Assembly: GCF_003634965.1 (NCBI RefSeq)
Contig: NZ_RBXP01000017.1
Span: 118,658 to 182,657, forward strand
Direction: 5' to 3'
Length of the DNA stretch: 64,000 bases
From: Azonexus fungiphilus
GTDB lineage: Bacteria; Pseudomonadota; Gammaproteobacteria; Burkholderiales; Rhodocyclaceae
The notes under the pieces are model-generated. The model did no database searches, had not been told where the DNA came from, and worked only from the letters and a program-made list of their open reading frames with translations. Made by a program: the position numbers and the translations under genes. This document shows positions 53,409 to 64,000 of this stretch, one piece after another. Position 1 is the stretch's first letter; each line of letters starts with the position of its first letter.

Positions 53409-53433
53409 GGGGGTTTCTCCGCAGGGTGGGGGA

Positions 53434-53967
53434 TCAGGCGACCAGATGGGCCTTGCCCATCCGGAGTAGCAGCGCGCTCAGCACGGGATCGGCCTTGATG
53501 CGCTCGACCATCTGCTGGTGCAGGTTCTCGCTCGCCGCCTGGTCCACGATCAGCGTCTGGTAGTGGCTGGCGGTGTCGTTGACGCCGTTGTCCCGGAGTA
53601 GCGATTGGTAATGGGCGTCGATCCGCCGGGAATAGGTGTCCCGTTCGCTCTGGGCGGCCGCCGCGGCCTCCGGGTATTTCCGGGCGAACCAGTCGCCACG
53701 GGTGCCACCGGCCAGCGTGCCATCGGCCTGGACAGTGGCGACCCCGGCATCGAGCGTGAATCCGAAATCGGCAAGCCAGTTCGGTAGCGCATACTGCTCG
53801 ACGCCCGTCGTCGCGGCTGCAGTCGCTGCCGCTTGCCTGCCGGCGTCGGAAATGCCGACCTTGTCGGCAAGCCTTGCCGGCTCGGCGGCAGCGATCTGCC
53901 GCATGGGGGCGGCGATTCTGGCAGTAGACCTGGCGTTAACGGGATTATTGGTGCCGGTGACGATCAT
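53434..53967 (-). CDS. unknown VSLS-motif protein, paralogue B
   Basis: A 177-residue protein of unknown function. Its N terminus MIVTGTNNPVNARSTARIAA aligns with that of paralogue A, and residues 36-40 (KVGIS) plus DAGRQAAATAA match the shared motif. The C terminus is a separate helical region (SHYQTLIVDQAASENLHQQM). ATG at 53967 has GGAG eight bases upstream. A sigma-54-type promoter at 54003-54018 would give a short leader of about 25 bases. It is the first gene of a two-gene operon. Confidence 0.77.
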   Translation of the reverse strand: MIVTGTNNPVNARSTARIAAPMRQIAAAEPARLADKVGISDAGRQAAATAAATTGVEQYALPNWLADFGFTLDAGVATVQADGTLAGGTRGDWFARKYPEAAAAAQSERDTYSRRIDAHYQSLLRDNGVNDTASHYQTLIVDQAASENLHQQMVERIKADPVLSALLLRMGKAHLVA

Positions 53968-54002
53968 TTGGCGTGCTCCGCATGTTGTCCATGCCAGGCA
54001 GT

Positions 54003-54018
54003 TGCAAACAGCATGCCA
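54003..54018 (-). promoter_or_regulatory. putative sigma-54 promoter for the VSLS paralogue pair
   Basis: On the minus strand TGGCATGCTGTTTGCA: GG-N10-GC, TGGCA at -24 and TTGCA at -12, a near-consensus sigma-54 site. The -12 GC is about 37 bases before the start codon of paralogue B, leaving room for a short leader with a ribosome site. Confidence 0.75.
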
Positions 54019-54044
54019 ATGGCGCGGCGTCGGCAAAATCGGTC

Positions 54045-54070
54045 GAATTCGACGGTCGACCGTCGAATTC
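54045..54070. repeat. 26-bp perfect palindrome containing ACGGTCGACCGT
   Basis: Reads GAATTCGACGGTC then its mirror GACCGTCGAATTC. The recurrent 12-mer (54052-54063) is at its centre. It lies in the intergenic region between the VSLS pair and the speE-like gene, 27 bases upstream of the sigma-54 -24 element and 14 bases after the speE-like stop. Confidence 0.85.
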
Positions 54071-54083
54071 CGGCAAAAACCGT

Positions 54084-54950
54084 TTACCGGCCGCGGATCG
54101 CCTCGCGCCGGGCGAAGCCGAGCTTGGCCGAGCGTTCCATCTTCTGCGCGAAGGCCGGGAAATCTAGGCCGAGGCGGGCGCGCAGTTCCTTGGCGTGGTT
54201 GTGCAGCCAGCGCCAGCGCGGTTCGAAGTATTTTTCCTTGAAGGCGTAGAGGATGTGGTTGCCGTCGTCGGGCACCGAGATGACGATCACCTGGTCGTCG
54301 AAGACGTGCATCGCCTCGCCGATCAGGCCGGCGTAGCTTTCCTTGTCGCCAGCCAGGTTGACCACCAGCACGCCGTTGCCGGAGAGTTTGGTCCAGGCGT
54401 TCTCGAAGAACTCGCGGTTGGCCAGCGCCGGGGCGAAGCCGGTGCGGTCGAAGGCGTCGACGAGCAGGGCATCGATGCCCTTTTCGGCGCGCTCGATGAA
54501 TTCGGCGCCGTCGCCTGCGATGATCTGCAGGCGTTCGTCGTCCGCCGGCACGAAGAAGGCGTCGCGCAGCGCGATCACGTCGGGGTCGAGTTCGACCGCG
54601 GTGATGTGCACGCCGGGCAGGCGGCGGTGGCAGAACTTGACGATCGAGCCGCCGCCCAGGCCGATCAGCGCGATGCGCCTGGGACGCGGATGAAAGAGCA
54701 GGAAGCCCATCATCTTCTGCGTGTAGCGCAAGGCGAGGTCGTGCGGTGCCTTCAGCGCCATCTCGCTCTGCATCAGGCGGACATTGAAGTAGAGGTAGCG
54801 CGACTTGCCGTCGTCGATGACGAAGGGCCTGGGGTAGCTTTCGTCGAGCAACTGGGCGCGCAGTTCGCCGGCCCGCGCCCAGGCCGGTTCAAGCATCAGG
54901 ACCGTGCCGGTCTCGATCTCGAACGGGCTGGGGAGTTCGTAGAGTTTCAA
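54084..54950 (-). CDS. spermidine-synthase-like (polyamine aminopropyltransferase family) protein
   Basis: A 288-residue protein with the PABS Rossmann fold: ALIGLGGGSIVKF (SAM-type glycine motif), HITAVELDPDVIALRDAFF and DALLVDAFDRTGFAPAL. The catalytic DxxDP/H pattern typical of true spermidine synthases (D-x-x-D near 'GGGDG') is not obvious, so it may act on other substrates. It is the last gene of the dapC-dapD-pilU-dapE-prmB operon, nine bases after prmB. Confidence 0.8.
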   Translation of the reverse strand: MKLYELPSPFEIETGTVLMLEPAWARAGELRAQLLDESYPRPFVIDDGKSRYLYFNVRLMQSEMALKAPHDLALRYTQKMMGFLLFHPRPRRIALIGLGGGSIVKFCHRRLPGVHITAVELDPDVIALRDAFFVPADDERLQIIAGDGAEFIERAEKGIDALLVDAFDRTGFAPALANREFFENAWTKLSGNGVLVVNLAGDKESYAGLIGEAMHVFDDQVIVISVPDDGNHILYAFKEKYFEPRWRWLHNHAKELRARLGLDFPAFAQKMERSAKLGFARREAIRGR

Positions 54951-54959
54951 GCCCGCGTC

Positions 54960-58170
<3,211 letters not shown>

Positions 58171-58194
58171 GGCAAGACCTTCGCGGGGAGGAGT

Positions 58195-59010
58195 TTAGGC
58201 GCGCAGCAGTTCGTTGATGCTGGTCTTCGAACGGGTCTGGGCATCGACCTTCTTGACGATGATCGCGGCGTAGAGGCTGTACTTGCCGCCATCCTTGGGC
58301 AACGAGCCGGAGATAACGACCGAGCCCGGCGGGATCTTGCCATAGGTGATTTCGCCGGTTTCGCGGTCGTAGATCGGGGTGCTCTGGCCGATGTATACGC
58401 CCATCGAGATCACCGAGTTCTCGCCGACGACGACGCCTTCGACGACTTCCGAGCGGGCGCCGATGAAGCAGTTGTCCTCGATGATCACCGGGCCGGCCTG
58501 GATTGGTTCGAGCACGCCGCCGATGCCGACGCCGCCGGAGAGGTGCACGTTCTTGCCGATTTGCGCGCAGCTACCCACCGTGGCCCAGGTGTCGACCATG
58601 GTGCCTTCATCGACGTAGGCGCCGATGTTCACGTAGGACGGCATGAGCACCGCGTTCTTGGCGATGAAGGCGCCCTTGCGCGCGAAGGCGCCCGGCACGA
58701 CGCGGAAGCCGCCGGCCTTGAACTGCTCTTCGGTCCAGCCCTGGAACTTGGTGTCGACCTTGTCGTAGAAGTTGATGTCGCCGGCCTTCTGGACGCGATT
58801 GTCGCGGGTGCGGAAGGACAGCAGCACGGCCTTCTTGGCCCACTGGTTGACGATCCATTCGCCATTGACCTTCTCGGCGATGCGCAGCTTGCCGGCATCC
58901 AGATCGGCGATCACCGATTCGATGATCTTGATCGCGTCGGCGGATTGGGTCGTCAGTTCGGTGCGCTTTTCCCAGAGTTCGTCGATGGTGGCTTGCAGCG
59001 GATGGCTCAT
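58195..59010 (-). CDS. dapD: 2,3,4,5-tetrahydropyridine-2,6-dicarboxylate N-succinyltransferase
   Basis: A 271-residue enzyme with the left-handed beta-helix of hexapeptide repeats ([20 protein letters not shown] in part, [21 protein letters not shown] in part). Its length and motifs match DapD. It succinylates tetrahydrodipicolinate in the meso-DAP pathway, using succinyl-CoA. It lies between dapC (13 bases upstream) and pilU (24 bases downstream). Confidence 0.95.
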   Translation of the reverse strand: MSHPLQATIDELWEKRTELTTQSADAIKIIESVIADLDAGKLRIAEKVNGEWIVNQWAKKAVLLSFRTRDNRVQKAGDINFYDKVDTKFQGWTEEQFKAGGFRVVPGAFARKGAFIAKNAVLMPSYVNIGAYVDEGTMVDTWATVGSCAQIGKNVHLSGGVGIGGVLEPIQAGPVIIEDNCFIGARSEVVEGVVVGENSVISMGVYIGQSTPIYDRETGEITYGKIPPGSVVISGSLPKDGGKYSLYAAIIVKKVDAQTRSKTSINELLRA

Positions 59011-59023
59011 GTGTTTTTCTCTC

Positions 59024-60217
59024 TCAGAGTTGTTGGGTGAATTCACGGATGCGGCGGCTGGCTTCCAGGCACTCGTCGAGCCCGGCGACCAGCGCGATGC
59101 GGATGAAATTGGCGCCCGGGTTGACGCCCTGGGCTTCGCGGGCGAGGAAACTGCCGGGCAAGGCCACGACATTATAGTGTTCGAGCAGGCCGCGGGCGAA
59201 CTCGGTGTCGGCGACCGGGGTCCTCGCCCACAGGTAGAAGCTGGCATCCGGCATGCCGGTGCCGAGGACTTCGCCGATCAGCGGGGTGCAGGCGGCGAAC
59301 TTCTCGCGGTACTGGTTGCGGTTGTCGAGCACATGCGCCTCGTCGTTCCAGGCGGCGACCGAGGCGGCCTGGATCGGGGGCGCCATGGCGCAACCATGGT
59401 AGGTGCGGTAGAGCAGGAATTTCTTCAGGATCTTCGCGTCGCCGGCGACGAAGCCGGAGCGCATGCCCGGCACGTTGGAGCGCTTGGACAAGCTGGAGAA
59501 CATCACCAGGCGATCGAACGAGCGACCGAGCAGCCGGGCCGCCTGCAGGCCGCCGATCGGCGGGTTGGCCTCGTCGAAGTAGATTTCCGAATAGCATTCG
59601 TCGGCGGCGATGATGAAACCGTACTTGTCGGAGAGCGCGAACAGGGTTTTCCAGTCCGCGAGCGACAGTACCTTGCCGGTCGGATTGCCCGGCGAGCAGA
59701 CGTAGAACAGCTGCACGCGCGCCCATTCGGCTTCGCTCAGCTGGCTGTAGTCGAAGGCGAAGCCGTTGTCCGGCAGGTTGTTGAGGAAGCGCGGCTCGGC
59801 GCCGGCCAGGTAGGCGGCACCCTCGTAGATCTGGTAGAACGGGTTGGGGCTGACGACGATCGGGGTGCCGCCGGCGCGGCTGGGATCGATCACCGTCTGG
59901 GCGAAGGAGAACAGTGCCTCACGCGAGCCGTTGACCGGCAGGATCTCGCTCTCCGGGTCGACGGCGATGCCGTAGCGGCGTGCGCACCACTCGCCGATCG
60001 CATGCCGCAGCGCCGGGATGCCCTGGGTGGTCGGATAACTGGCCAGGCCGAACAGGTTGGCGTGCAGCGCGTCCATGATGAACTGCGGCGTCGCATGCTG
60101 CGGTTCGCCGATGGACAGCTTGATTTCCTTGTATCTGGGATTCGGCGTGACGCCGGCGAACAGTGCGCGCAGCTTTTCGAAGGGGTAGGGCTGGAGGTGG
60201 GCGAGATGGGGGTTCAC
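59024..60217 (-). CDS. dapC: succinyldiaminopimelate transaminase
   Basis: A 397-residue class I aminotransferase. The PLP Lys is in [16 protein letters not shown], and the substrate carboxylate Arg is in [22 protein letters not shown] and [14 protein letters not shown] (Asp) complete the PLP site. It is assigned as DapC by similarity and by its neighbours dapD and dapE. The start is GTG at 60217, since the conserved N terminus [15 protein letters not shown] begins there and no ATG fits. It is the first gene of the operon. Confidence 0.92.
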   Translation of the reverse strand: MNPHLAHLQPYPFEKLRALFAGVTPNPRYKEIKLSIGEPQHATPQFIMDALHANLFGLASYPTTQGIPALRHAIGEWCARRYGIAVDPESEILPVNGSREALFSFAQTVIDPSRAGGTPIVVSPNPFYQIYEGAAYLAGAEPRFLNNLPDNGFAFDYSQLSEAEWARVQLFYVCSPGNPTGKVLSLADWKTLFALSDKYGFIIAADECYSEIYFDEANPPIGGLQAARLLGRSFDRLVMFSSLSKRSNVPGMRSGFVAGDAKILKKFLLYRTYHGCAMAPPIQAASVAAWNDEAHVLDNRNQYREKFAACTPLIGEVLGTGMPDASFYLWARTPVADTEFARGLLEHYNVVALPGSFLAREAQGVNPGANFIRIALVAGLDECLEASRRIREFTQQL

Positions 60218-60282
60218 GGGGCTACGGAGACGACGGTCGAAAGCCGCGATTATCGCCGAAATCCGCCGGGCCGGCGCGCTCC

Positions 60283-61404
60283 CTAGAAATGCGCCAGCGG
60301 GTCGATGGCGGGGATGTTTTCGCGGTGCTGCCGATGCCACTCGGGCGTCACCTCGGCGAAGAAATGCAGGCCGGCGTCGACCACCGCCGCATCGTAGATC
60401 GTGCCGCGGCCGCGCTGCAACTCGTCGAGTGCTTCCTGCAAGGCGCGCCCGGGGCGGTACGGGCGGTGCGAGATGATCGCGTCGAAGACGTCGGCGACCG
60501 CGATGATGCGCGCTTCCAGGCAGATTTCGTCGGCGCGCAATCCTTGCGGATAGCCGCTGCCGTCGAGTCGCTCGTGGTGCTGCCTGACCATGTCGGCGAT
60601 CGGCCAGGGGAAATCGATGCCGCGCAGGATCTCGTGCCCGGTCTGGGCGTGCTGGCGGATGATCGCGTACTCGGGTTCGCTGAGCAGGCCGGGCCGGTTG
60701 AGGATTTCGGCGGGAACCGAGATCTTGCCGATGTCGTGGATGCTGGCGCCGAGATGCAGGGCGAAGCGGCGCTCGGGGTCGAGCCCCATGACCCGGCCTA
60801 TCTCGCTGGCCAGCGCGGCGACCTGCCGCTGGTGGCCGGCGGTGTAGGGGTCGCGTTTCTCGATCGCCAGGGCGATCGATTCGACCGTGCTGGCAAACGA
60901 TCCGGCCACCCGCTGTGCCTGCTGGCGGGTTCTTTCCTCGGCGAGCTTGAGCGCGGTGATGTTCTCGTGCGAGACCACGGCGCGAATCCGGTGTCCGGGG
61001 GCGAAAGGCGTCACCGTGAGCAGGAACCAGCGCCGTTCCTGCGGCGCGTGGCAGGGGTATTCGAGCTGGAAGCGCTCGCTGGTGCCGGTGAGGACGCTGC
61101 GCAAGCCGGCGACGACGGCGCCGGCGATGCGGCTGTCCTCGGGGGCGGCCGGGTTGTCTGACAGGGCGGCAAGCGGGGCGAGCAGCGCCAGGTAGTTGCA
61201 GCCGACCCCGTAGTTGGGCAGGCAGCAGCCGTTGCCATCGTAAAAGCGCCGCCAGGCCAGGTTGACCGCGACAATTTCTCCCTCGCCGTCGATCAGTGCG
61301 ATGTGCGCGGTGAGCGCGTCGATGACCGAACGGGAATCCGCTGATAGTGCCTGCATGCTGTTCGCCGGGCCGGAGGCCGGTTGTCTTGTTATTGCCGTGA
61401 ACAT
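60283..61404 (-). CDS. PAS-HD-GYP cyclic-di-GMP phosphodiesterase-like protein
   Basis: A 373-residue protein. The N-terminal PAS-like sensor (ALIDGEGEIVAVNLAWRRF) contains a CCLPNYGVGC segment with several Cys. The HD-GYP domain has GHQRQVAALA, the HD pair in IHDIGKI, HAQTGHEIL, HHERLDGSGYPQGL (GYP) and AVADVFDAI. It should hydrolyse c-di-GMP, so it may counter the diguanylate cyclase at 28772-30394. A 6-bp inverted repeat (ATTACT-N5-AGTAAT) overlaps the annotated start, so translation may begin at MQALSADS 48 bases downstream. Confidence 0.9.
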   Translation of the reverse strand: MFTAITRQPASGPANSMQALSADSRSVIDALTAHIALIDGEGEIVAVNLAWRRFYDGNGCCLPNYGVGCNYLALLAPLAALSDNPAAPEDSRIAGAVVAGLRSVLTGTSERFQLEYPCHAPQERRWFLLTVTPFAPGHRIRAVVSHENITALKLAEERTRQQAQRVAGSFASTVESIALAIEKRDPYTAGHQRQVAALASEIGRVMGLDPERRFALHLGASIHDIGKISVPAEILNRPGLLSEPEYAIIRQHAQTGHEILRGIDFPWPIADMVRQHHERLDGSGYPQGLRADEICLEARIIAVADVFDAIISHRPYRPGRALQEALDELQRGRGTIYDAAVVDAGLHFFAEVTPEWHRQHRENIPAIDPLAHF

Positions 61405-61484
61405 TACTACTAAAGTAATAGGAATAACAGCTTTGTCAGATTTTTGCCGTGGCTGGCGTTTTTTGCGTTGTCGCCGGTTCTGGG

Positions 61485-61500
61485 TGGCATGCGCTTTGCG
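61485..61500 (+). promoter_or_regulatory. putative sigma-54 promoter for VSLS protein C
   Basis: TGGCATGCGCTTTGCG: GG-N10-GC with TGGCA at -24 and TTGC at -12. It is strikingly like the minus-strand site at 54003-54018, sharing TGGCATG and TTTGC. The -12 GC is about 38 bases before the start codon, leaving room for a ribosome site. Confidence 0.75.
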
Positions 61501-61537
61501 TAGGGTCGGGCCAGATCATTCAATACAGGGAGTTGGC

Positions 61538-62365
61538 ATGCTTTCGATCACCCAGCTTGGCGGCACCCGCGGACTTGCGGCCTATCTGGCGACGAGCCGC
61601 AGTAGCGTTGCCGCGACACCGGCGGTGACCACCGCCAGCGCCGCTGCGAGCGGCGAAAAGGTCAGCCTGTCGGCGGCAGCGATGGCCGCGCAGCAAGGCG
61701 AGGCGGCGGCAAAATCCGCCGGCATCGCCTTGCCGCAGTCGGTCCGCGACTGGTTCGACAAGGATTTCTCCGAGGCAGTACTGAGCGAAGCCCGGTCGCG
61801 GCTGGCGGCGATTCGCGAGGTGGGCCGCTTCGGTGCGGAAGGCCCGCTCGGGCTGCCGCTACTGCCCGAAAGCCAGGCCCTGCTCGACGATTTCCGCGCC
61901 GAGATGCGCAGCCTCTCGGCCGGCGGCCACGCCGCCATGGACGAGAACGCTTCGGCCCGCTACAACCTGCTGCTCAACCTGTCGATGCGCGTCCAGATGC
62001 AGGGCTGGCGGACGCCGATGGCGAGCGAGGCCGATGCCCAGCACGAATTCGATGTCGCCAATGCGATGGCGGCCCTGGTTCGCGATGACCCGACCCTGGC
62101 GCCACCGGTCGATCCGGCGGCGGAGGCTCCGCTCGAGAGCTGGCCGCAACGCTGGCAGGCAGCCGGGCTGGAGATGCCCTCGTTCGAGCCGCTGGCGACG
62201 CGTTCGCTGTGGCTGCAGATGGCCGATGCCGCAGGTTTTGCCGAATCCGAGTTCGTCACCGCGGCGCGCGAACTGGCCAGCCGTTTCGACGGCCATGCGC
62301 TGACCCGCCAGGTCGAGCAGTTGATCGCCGAACGCTACGCACAGACGCTGGCGGCTGCCGGCTGA
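61538..62365 (+). CDS. unknown VSLS-motif protein C
   Basis: I do not recognise this 275-residue protein. It starts MLSITQLGGTRGLAAYLATS, with residues 41-45 KVSLS then AAAMAAQQG, the motif shared with the two paralogues at 52791-53967 and the triple-repeat protein at 32424. The remainder is soluble and helical with Trp/Met-rich segments (SWPQRWQAAGLEMPSF). There is no signal peptide or TM helix. GGGAG lies five bases before the ATG, and a sigma-54-type promoter precedes it. No flagellar genes are nearby. Confidence 0.77.
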   Translation: MLSITQLGGTRGLAAYLATSRSSVAATPAVTTASAAASGEKVSLSAAAMAAQQGEAAAKSAGIALPQSVRDWFDKDFSEAVLSEARSRLAAIREVGRFGAEGPLGLPLLPESQALLDDFRAEMRSLSAGGHAAMDENASARYNLLLNLSMRVQMQGWRTPMASEADAQHEFDVANAMAALVRDDPTLAPPVDPAAEAPLESWPQRWQAAGLEMPSFEPLATRSLWLQMADAAGFAESEFVTAARELASRFDGHALTRQVEQLIAERYAQTLAAAG

Positions 62366-62411
62366 GCCTCATCCGGTTATCATCGGGTTCCGTTCCGCGC
62401 CGGAGTTCCCG

Positions 62412-63452
62412 ATGTCGCCGCCGCTCGCGCGCCTGTTGTCCTGCCTGCCGTTGCTCGCCCTGCTGGCCTCGCCGCCGGCGGTCGCCGACCAGTGCCCGGA
62501 ACGCCAGCACTGGTCGCTTGCCCTGCGCGTCGACAACGATCTCTTCGGCGGACGCGGCCAGGATCAGGGGTACAGCAACGGCCTGCAGCTGACCGCAGTG
62601 TCGCCGAACATCGCCGATTACGCCGGCGATCCCTGCCTGTCTGCGCCGGCGCGCGCGCTCAACCGCTACCTCGACTGGCTGCAGCCGGGCGCCTTCCACC
62701 AGCGCAACATGGTCGTCGGCGTCCAGCAGGCGCTGTACACGCCGGCCGACAAGCTGCCGCGCACGGTGATCGCCAACGACCGGCCCTATGCCGCGGCGCT
62801 GCTCTTCAACATCGGCTACAACGCCCGCGCCGGCGACAGCCTGCGCGCCAGTCACCTGCGCCTCGGCGTCGTCGGTCCGGCGGCGCTCGGACACCAGGTC
62901 CAGGATGCCTGGCACGACCTGATCGGCGTCAGCCGCTTCCACGGCTGGGACAACCAGCTGCACAACGAGCCGGTCTTCCAGCTTATCCACGAGCGCCTGC
63001 ACAAATACCGTTTCGCCCCGTTGCCCGCGGCTGCCGGCCACGACCTGATCGTCCACTGGGGCGGCACGCTCGGCAACTTCGGCACGCATGCCAACGCCGG
63101 TTTCGAATGGCGCCTCGGCTGGCACCTGCCCGATGACTTCGGCAGCGCCCCGCTGCGTCCGGCCGGCGAGAACGCGGCGCCGCGCGGCGCGCACGATGCC
63201 GGCTGGGGCGGCCACCTGTTCGTCAATCTCGACAGCCGCTGGGTGTGGCGCGACATCACCCTCGACGGCAACAGCTTTCGCGACAGCCACCACGTGGACA
63301 AGCGCAAGTTCGTCACCGACCTCGGCTTCGGCATGGCTTTCACGCACGGCGAATGGAAATTCGCCTTCGCCCGCTATTTCCGCAGCCGCGAATTCGACGG
63401 CCAGCGCGAGCGGCCGGTGTACGGCAGTTTCACCATCGGGCGGCGCTTCTGA
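62412..63452 (+). CDS. LpxR-like lipid A deacylase family outer-membrane protein
   Basis: A 346-residue protein with a signal peptide (LLSCLPLLALLASPPAVADQ). The mature N terminus reads LALRVDNDLFGG...DQGYSNGLQL, the conserved metal-binding and active-site strand of LpxR (DUF2219), and YFRSREF...YGSFTIGRRF forms the closing strands with terminal Phe. LpxR proteins are 12-strand barrels that remove the 3'-acyloxyacyl chain of lipid A. Catalytic His is probably in the conserved segment around LGHQVQDAWHDLI. Confidence 0.87.
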   Translation: MSPPLARLLSCLPLLALLASPPAVADQCPERQHWSLALRVDNDLFGGRGQDQGYSNGLQLTAVSPNIADYAGDPCLSAPARALNRYLDWLQPGAFHQRNMVVGVQQALYTPADKLPRTVIANDRPYAAALLFNIGYNARAGDSLRASHLRLGVVGPAALGHQVQDAWHDLIGVSRFHGWDNQLHNEPVFQLIHERLHKYRFAPLPAAAGHDLIVHWGGTLGNFGTHANAGFEWRLGWHLPDDFGSAPLRPAGENAAPRGAHDAGWGGHLFVNLDSRWVWRDITLDGNSFRDSHHVDKRKFVTDLGFGMAFTHGEWKFAFARYFRSREFDGQRERPVYGSFTIGRRF

Positions 63453-63524
63453 CGCGGCGGGGCGGGGCGACGATGCTATCATTCGCCCCCACCCATGCGG
63501 CATCCGCCGCGCCGCTGACCGCGC

Positions 63525-64000
63525 ATGCGCCTGATCAAACTCAAACTCGCCGGCTTCAAGTCCTTCGTCGATCCGACCCAGGTGTCCCTGCCCGGGCAAC
63601 TGGTCGGCGTCGTCGGTCCGAACGGCTGCGGCAAGTCGAACATCATGGACGCGGTGCGCTGGGTGCTCGGCGAGTCGAAAGCCTCGGAACTGCGCGGCGA
63701 GTCGATGATGGACGTGATCTTCAACGGCTCGACCAACCGCAAGCCGGTGTCGCGCGCCTCGGTCGAGCTGATCTTCGACAACTCGCTCGGCCGGGCCATG
63801 GGCCAGTGGTCGCAGTACGCCGAGCTGTCGGTCAAGCGGGTGCTGACGCGGCAGGGCCAGTCGGATTACTTCATCAATAACCTCAAGGTCCGGCGCAAGG
63901 ACATCACCGATCTCTTCCTTGGCACCGGGCTGGGGCCGCGCGCCTACGCGATCATCGGCCAGGGGATGATCTCGCGCATCATCGAGGCCAAGCCCGACGA
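63525..64000 (+). CDS. smc: chromosome segregation protein SMC (5' part, runs off the window)
   Basis: The first 158 residues of a long ATPase. The start [18 protein letters not shown] is the canonical SMC N terminus, with Walker [22 protein letters not shown] in part. [25 protein letters not shown] follows as in SMC. The gene continues past base 64000. SMC organises and condenses the chromosome with ScpA/ScpB. Confidence 0.95.
   Translation, partial: MRLIKLKLAGFKSFVDPTQVSLPGQLVGVVGPNGCGKSNIMDAVRWVLGESKASELRGESMMDVIFNGSTNRKPVSRASVELIFDNSLGRAMGQWSQYAELSVKRVLTRQGQSDYFINNLKVRRKDITDLFLGTGLGPRAYAIIGQGMISRIIEAKPD

Overview
The window is a 64-kb stretch of gene-dense, high-G+C chromosome from a Gram-negative bacterium, most likely a betaproteobacterium of the Rhodocyclales (Dechloromonas/Azonexus-like). 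This placement is inferred from protein resemblance, a phasin, DUF3079, the dap-pilU operon and codon bias; I ran no database search. I see no rRNA, CRISPR array, insertion sequence or prophage. No gene-free stretch exceeds about 300 bases.

Layout. 1-602: five tRNA genes, Glu-Asp-Ala-Glu-Asp, with the Glu-Asp pair in two identical 189-bp copies. 634-4023: a small lipoprotein, an orphan ParB-like protein and a BaeSR-type two-component system. 4136-9159: a MacA-MacB-NodT tripartite export system. 9217-16158: an iron island with Fur-like boxes, a DUF3649-PepSY-DUF3325 membrane operon, a PfeRS-like two-component system and a FepA-type enterobactin receptor. 16239-22060: a methyltransferase, a LexA-boxed SRAP-like gene, fpr with a divergent LysR regulator, a Spy-like lipoprotein and a GIY-YIG/HugZ fusion. 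22181-28811: phasin, parC, an SNF transporter, a LysR regulator, a tautomerase and an isochorismatase-like hydrolase. 28772-36706: a diguanylate cyclase, a B12-type radical SAM protein, a triple-repeat protein, SOS-controlled dinB, an EamA transporter, a soluble chemoreceptor and DUF3079. 36700-46982: two patatins around a small lipoyl carrier, a PilJ-like sensor protein, parE, a FapA-type protein, a nitroreductase, a VOC protein, GNAT, a methyltransferase and an unknown membrane protein. 47056-51267: exopolysaccharide genes (priming glycosyltransferase, nucleotidyltransferase, O-antigen ligase/polymerase) behind a putative sigma-54 promoter. 51336-54018: pepD and two paralogous unknown proteins behind a second sigma-54 promoter. 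54084-60217: a six-gene minus-strand operon dapC-dapD-pilU-dapE-prmB-speE-like. 60283-64000: an HD-GYP protein, a third sigma-54 promoter with another unknown protein, an LpxR-like deacylase and the start of smc.

Three cross-cutting signals stand out. First, a palindrome built on CGGTCGACCG recurs across the window, often between genes, far more often than base composition would predict. Second, sigma-54-type promoters precede both the exopolysaccharide genes and two loci encoding unknown proteins that share a short FlgM-like VSLS motif. Third, two genes (dinB and a degenerate SRAP) carry near-perfect LexA boxes placed so that transcripts could be leaderless or nearly so.

Coordinates come from reading the sequence by eye, so sites may be off by one base.
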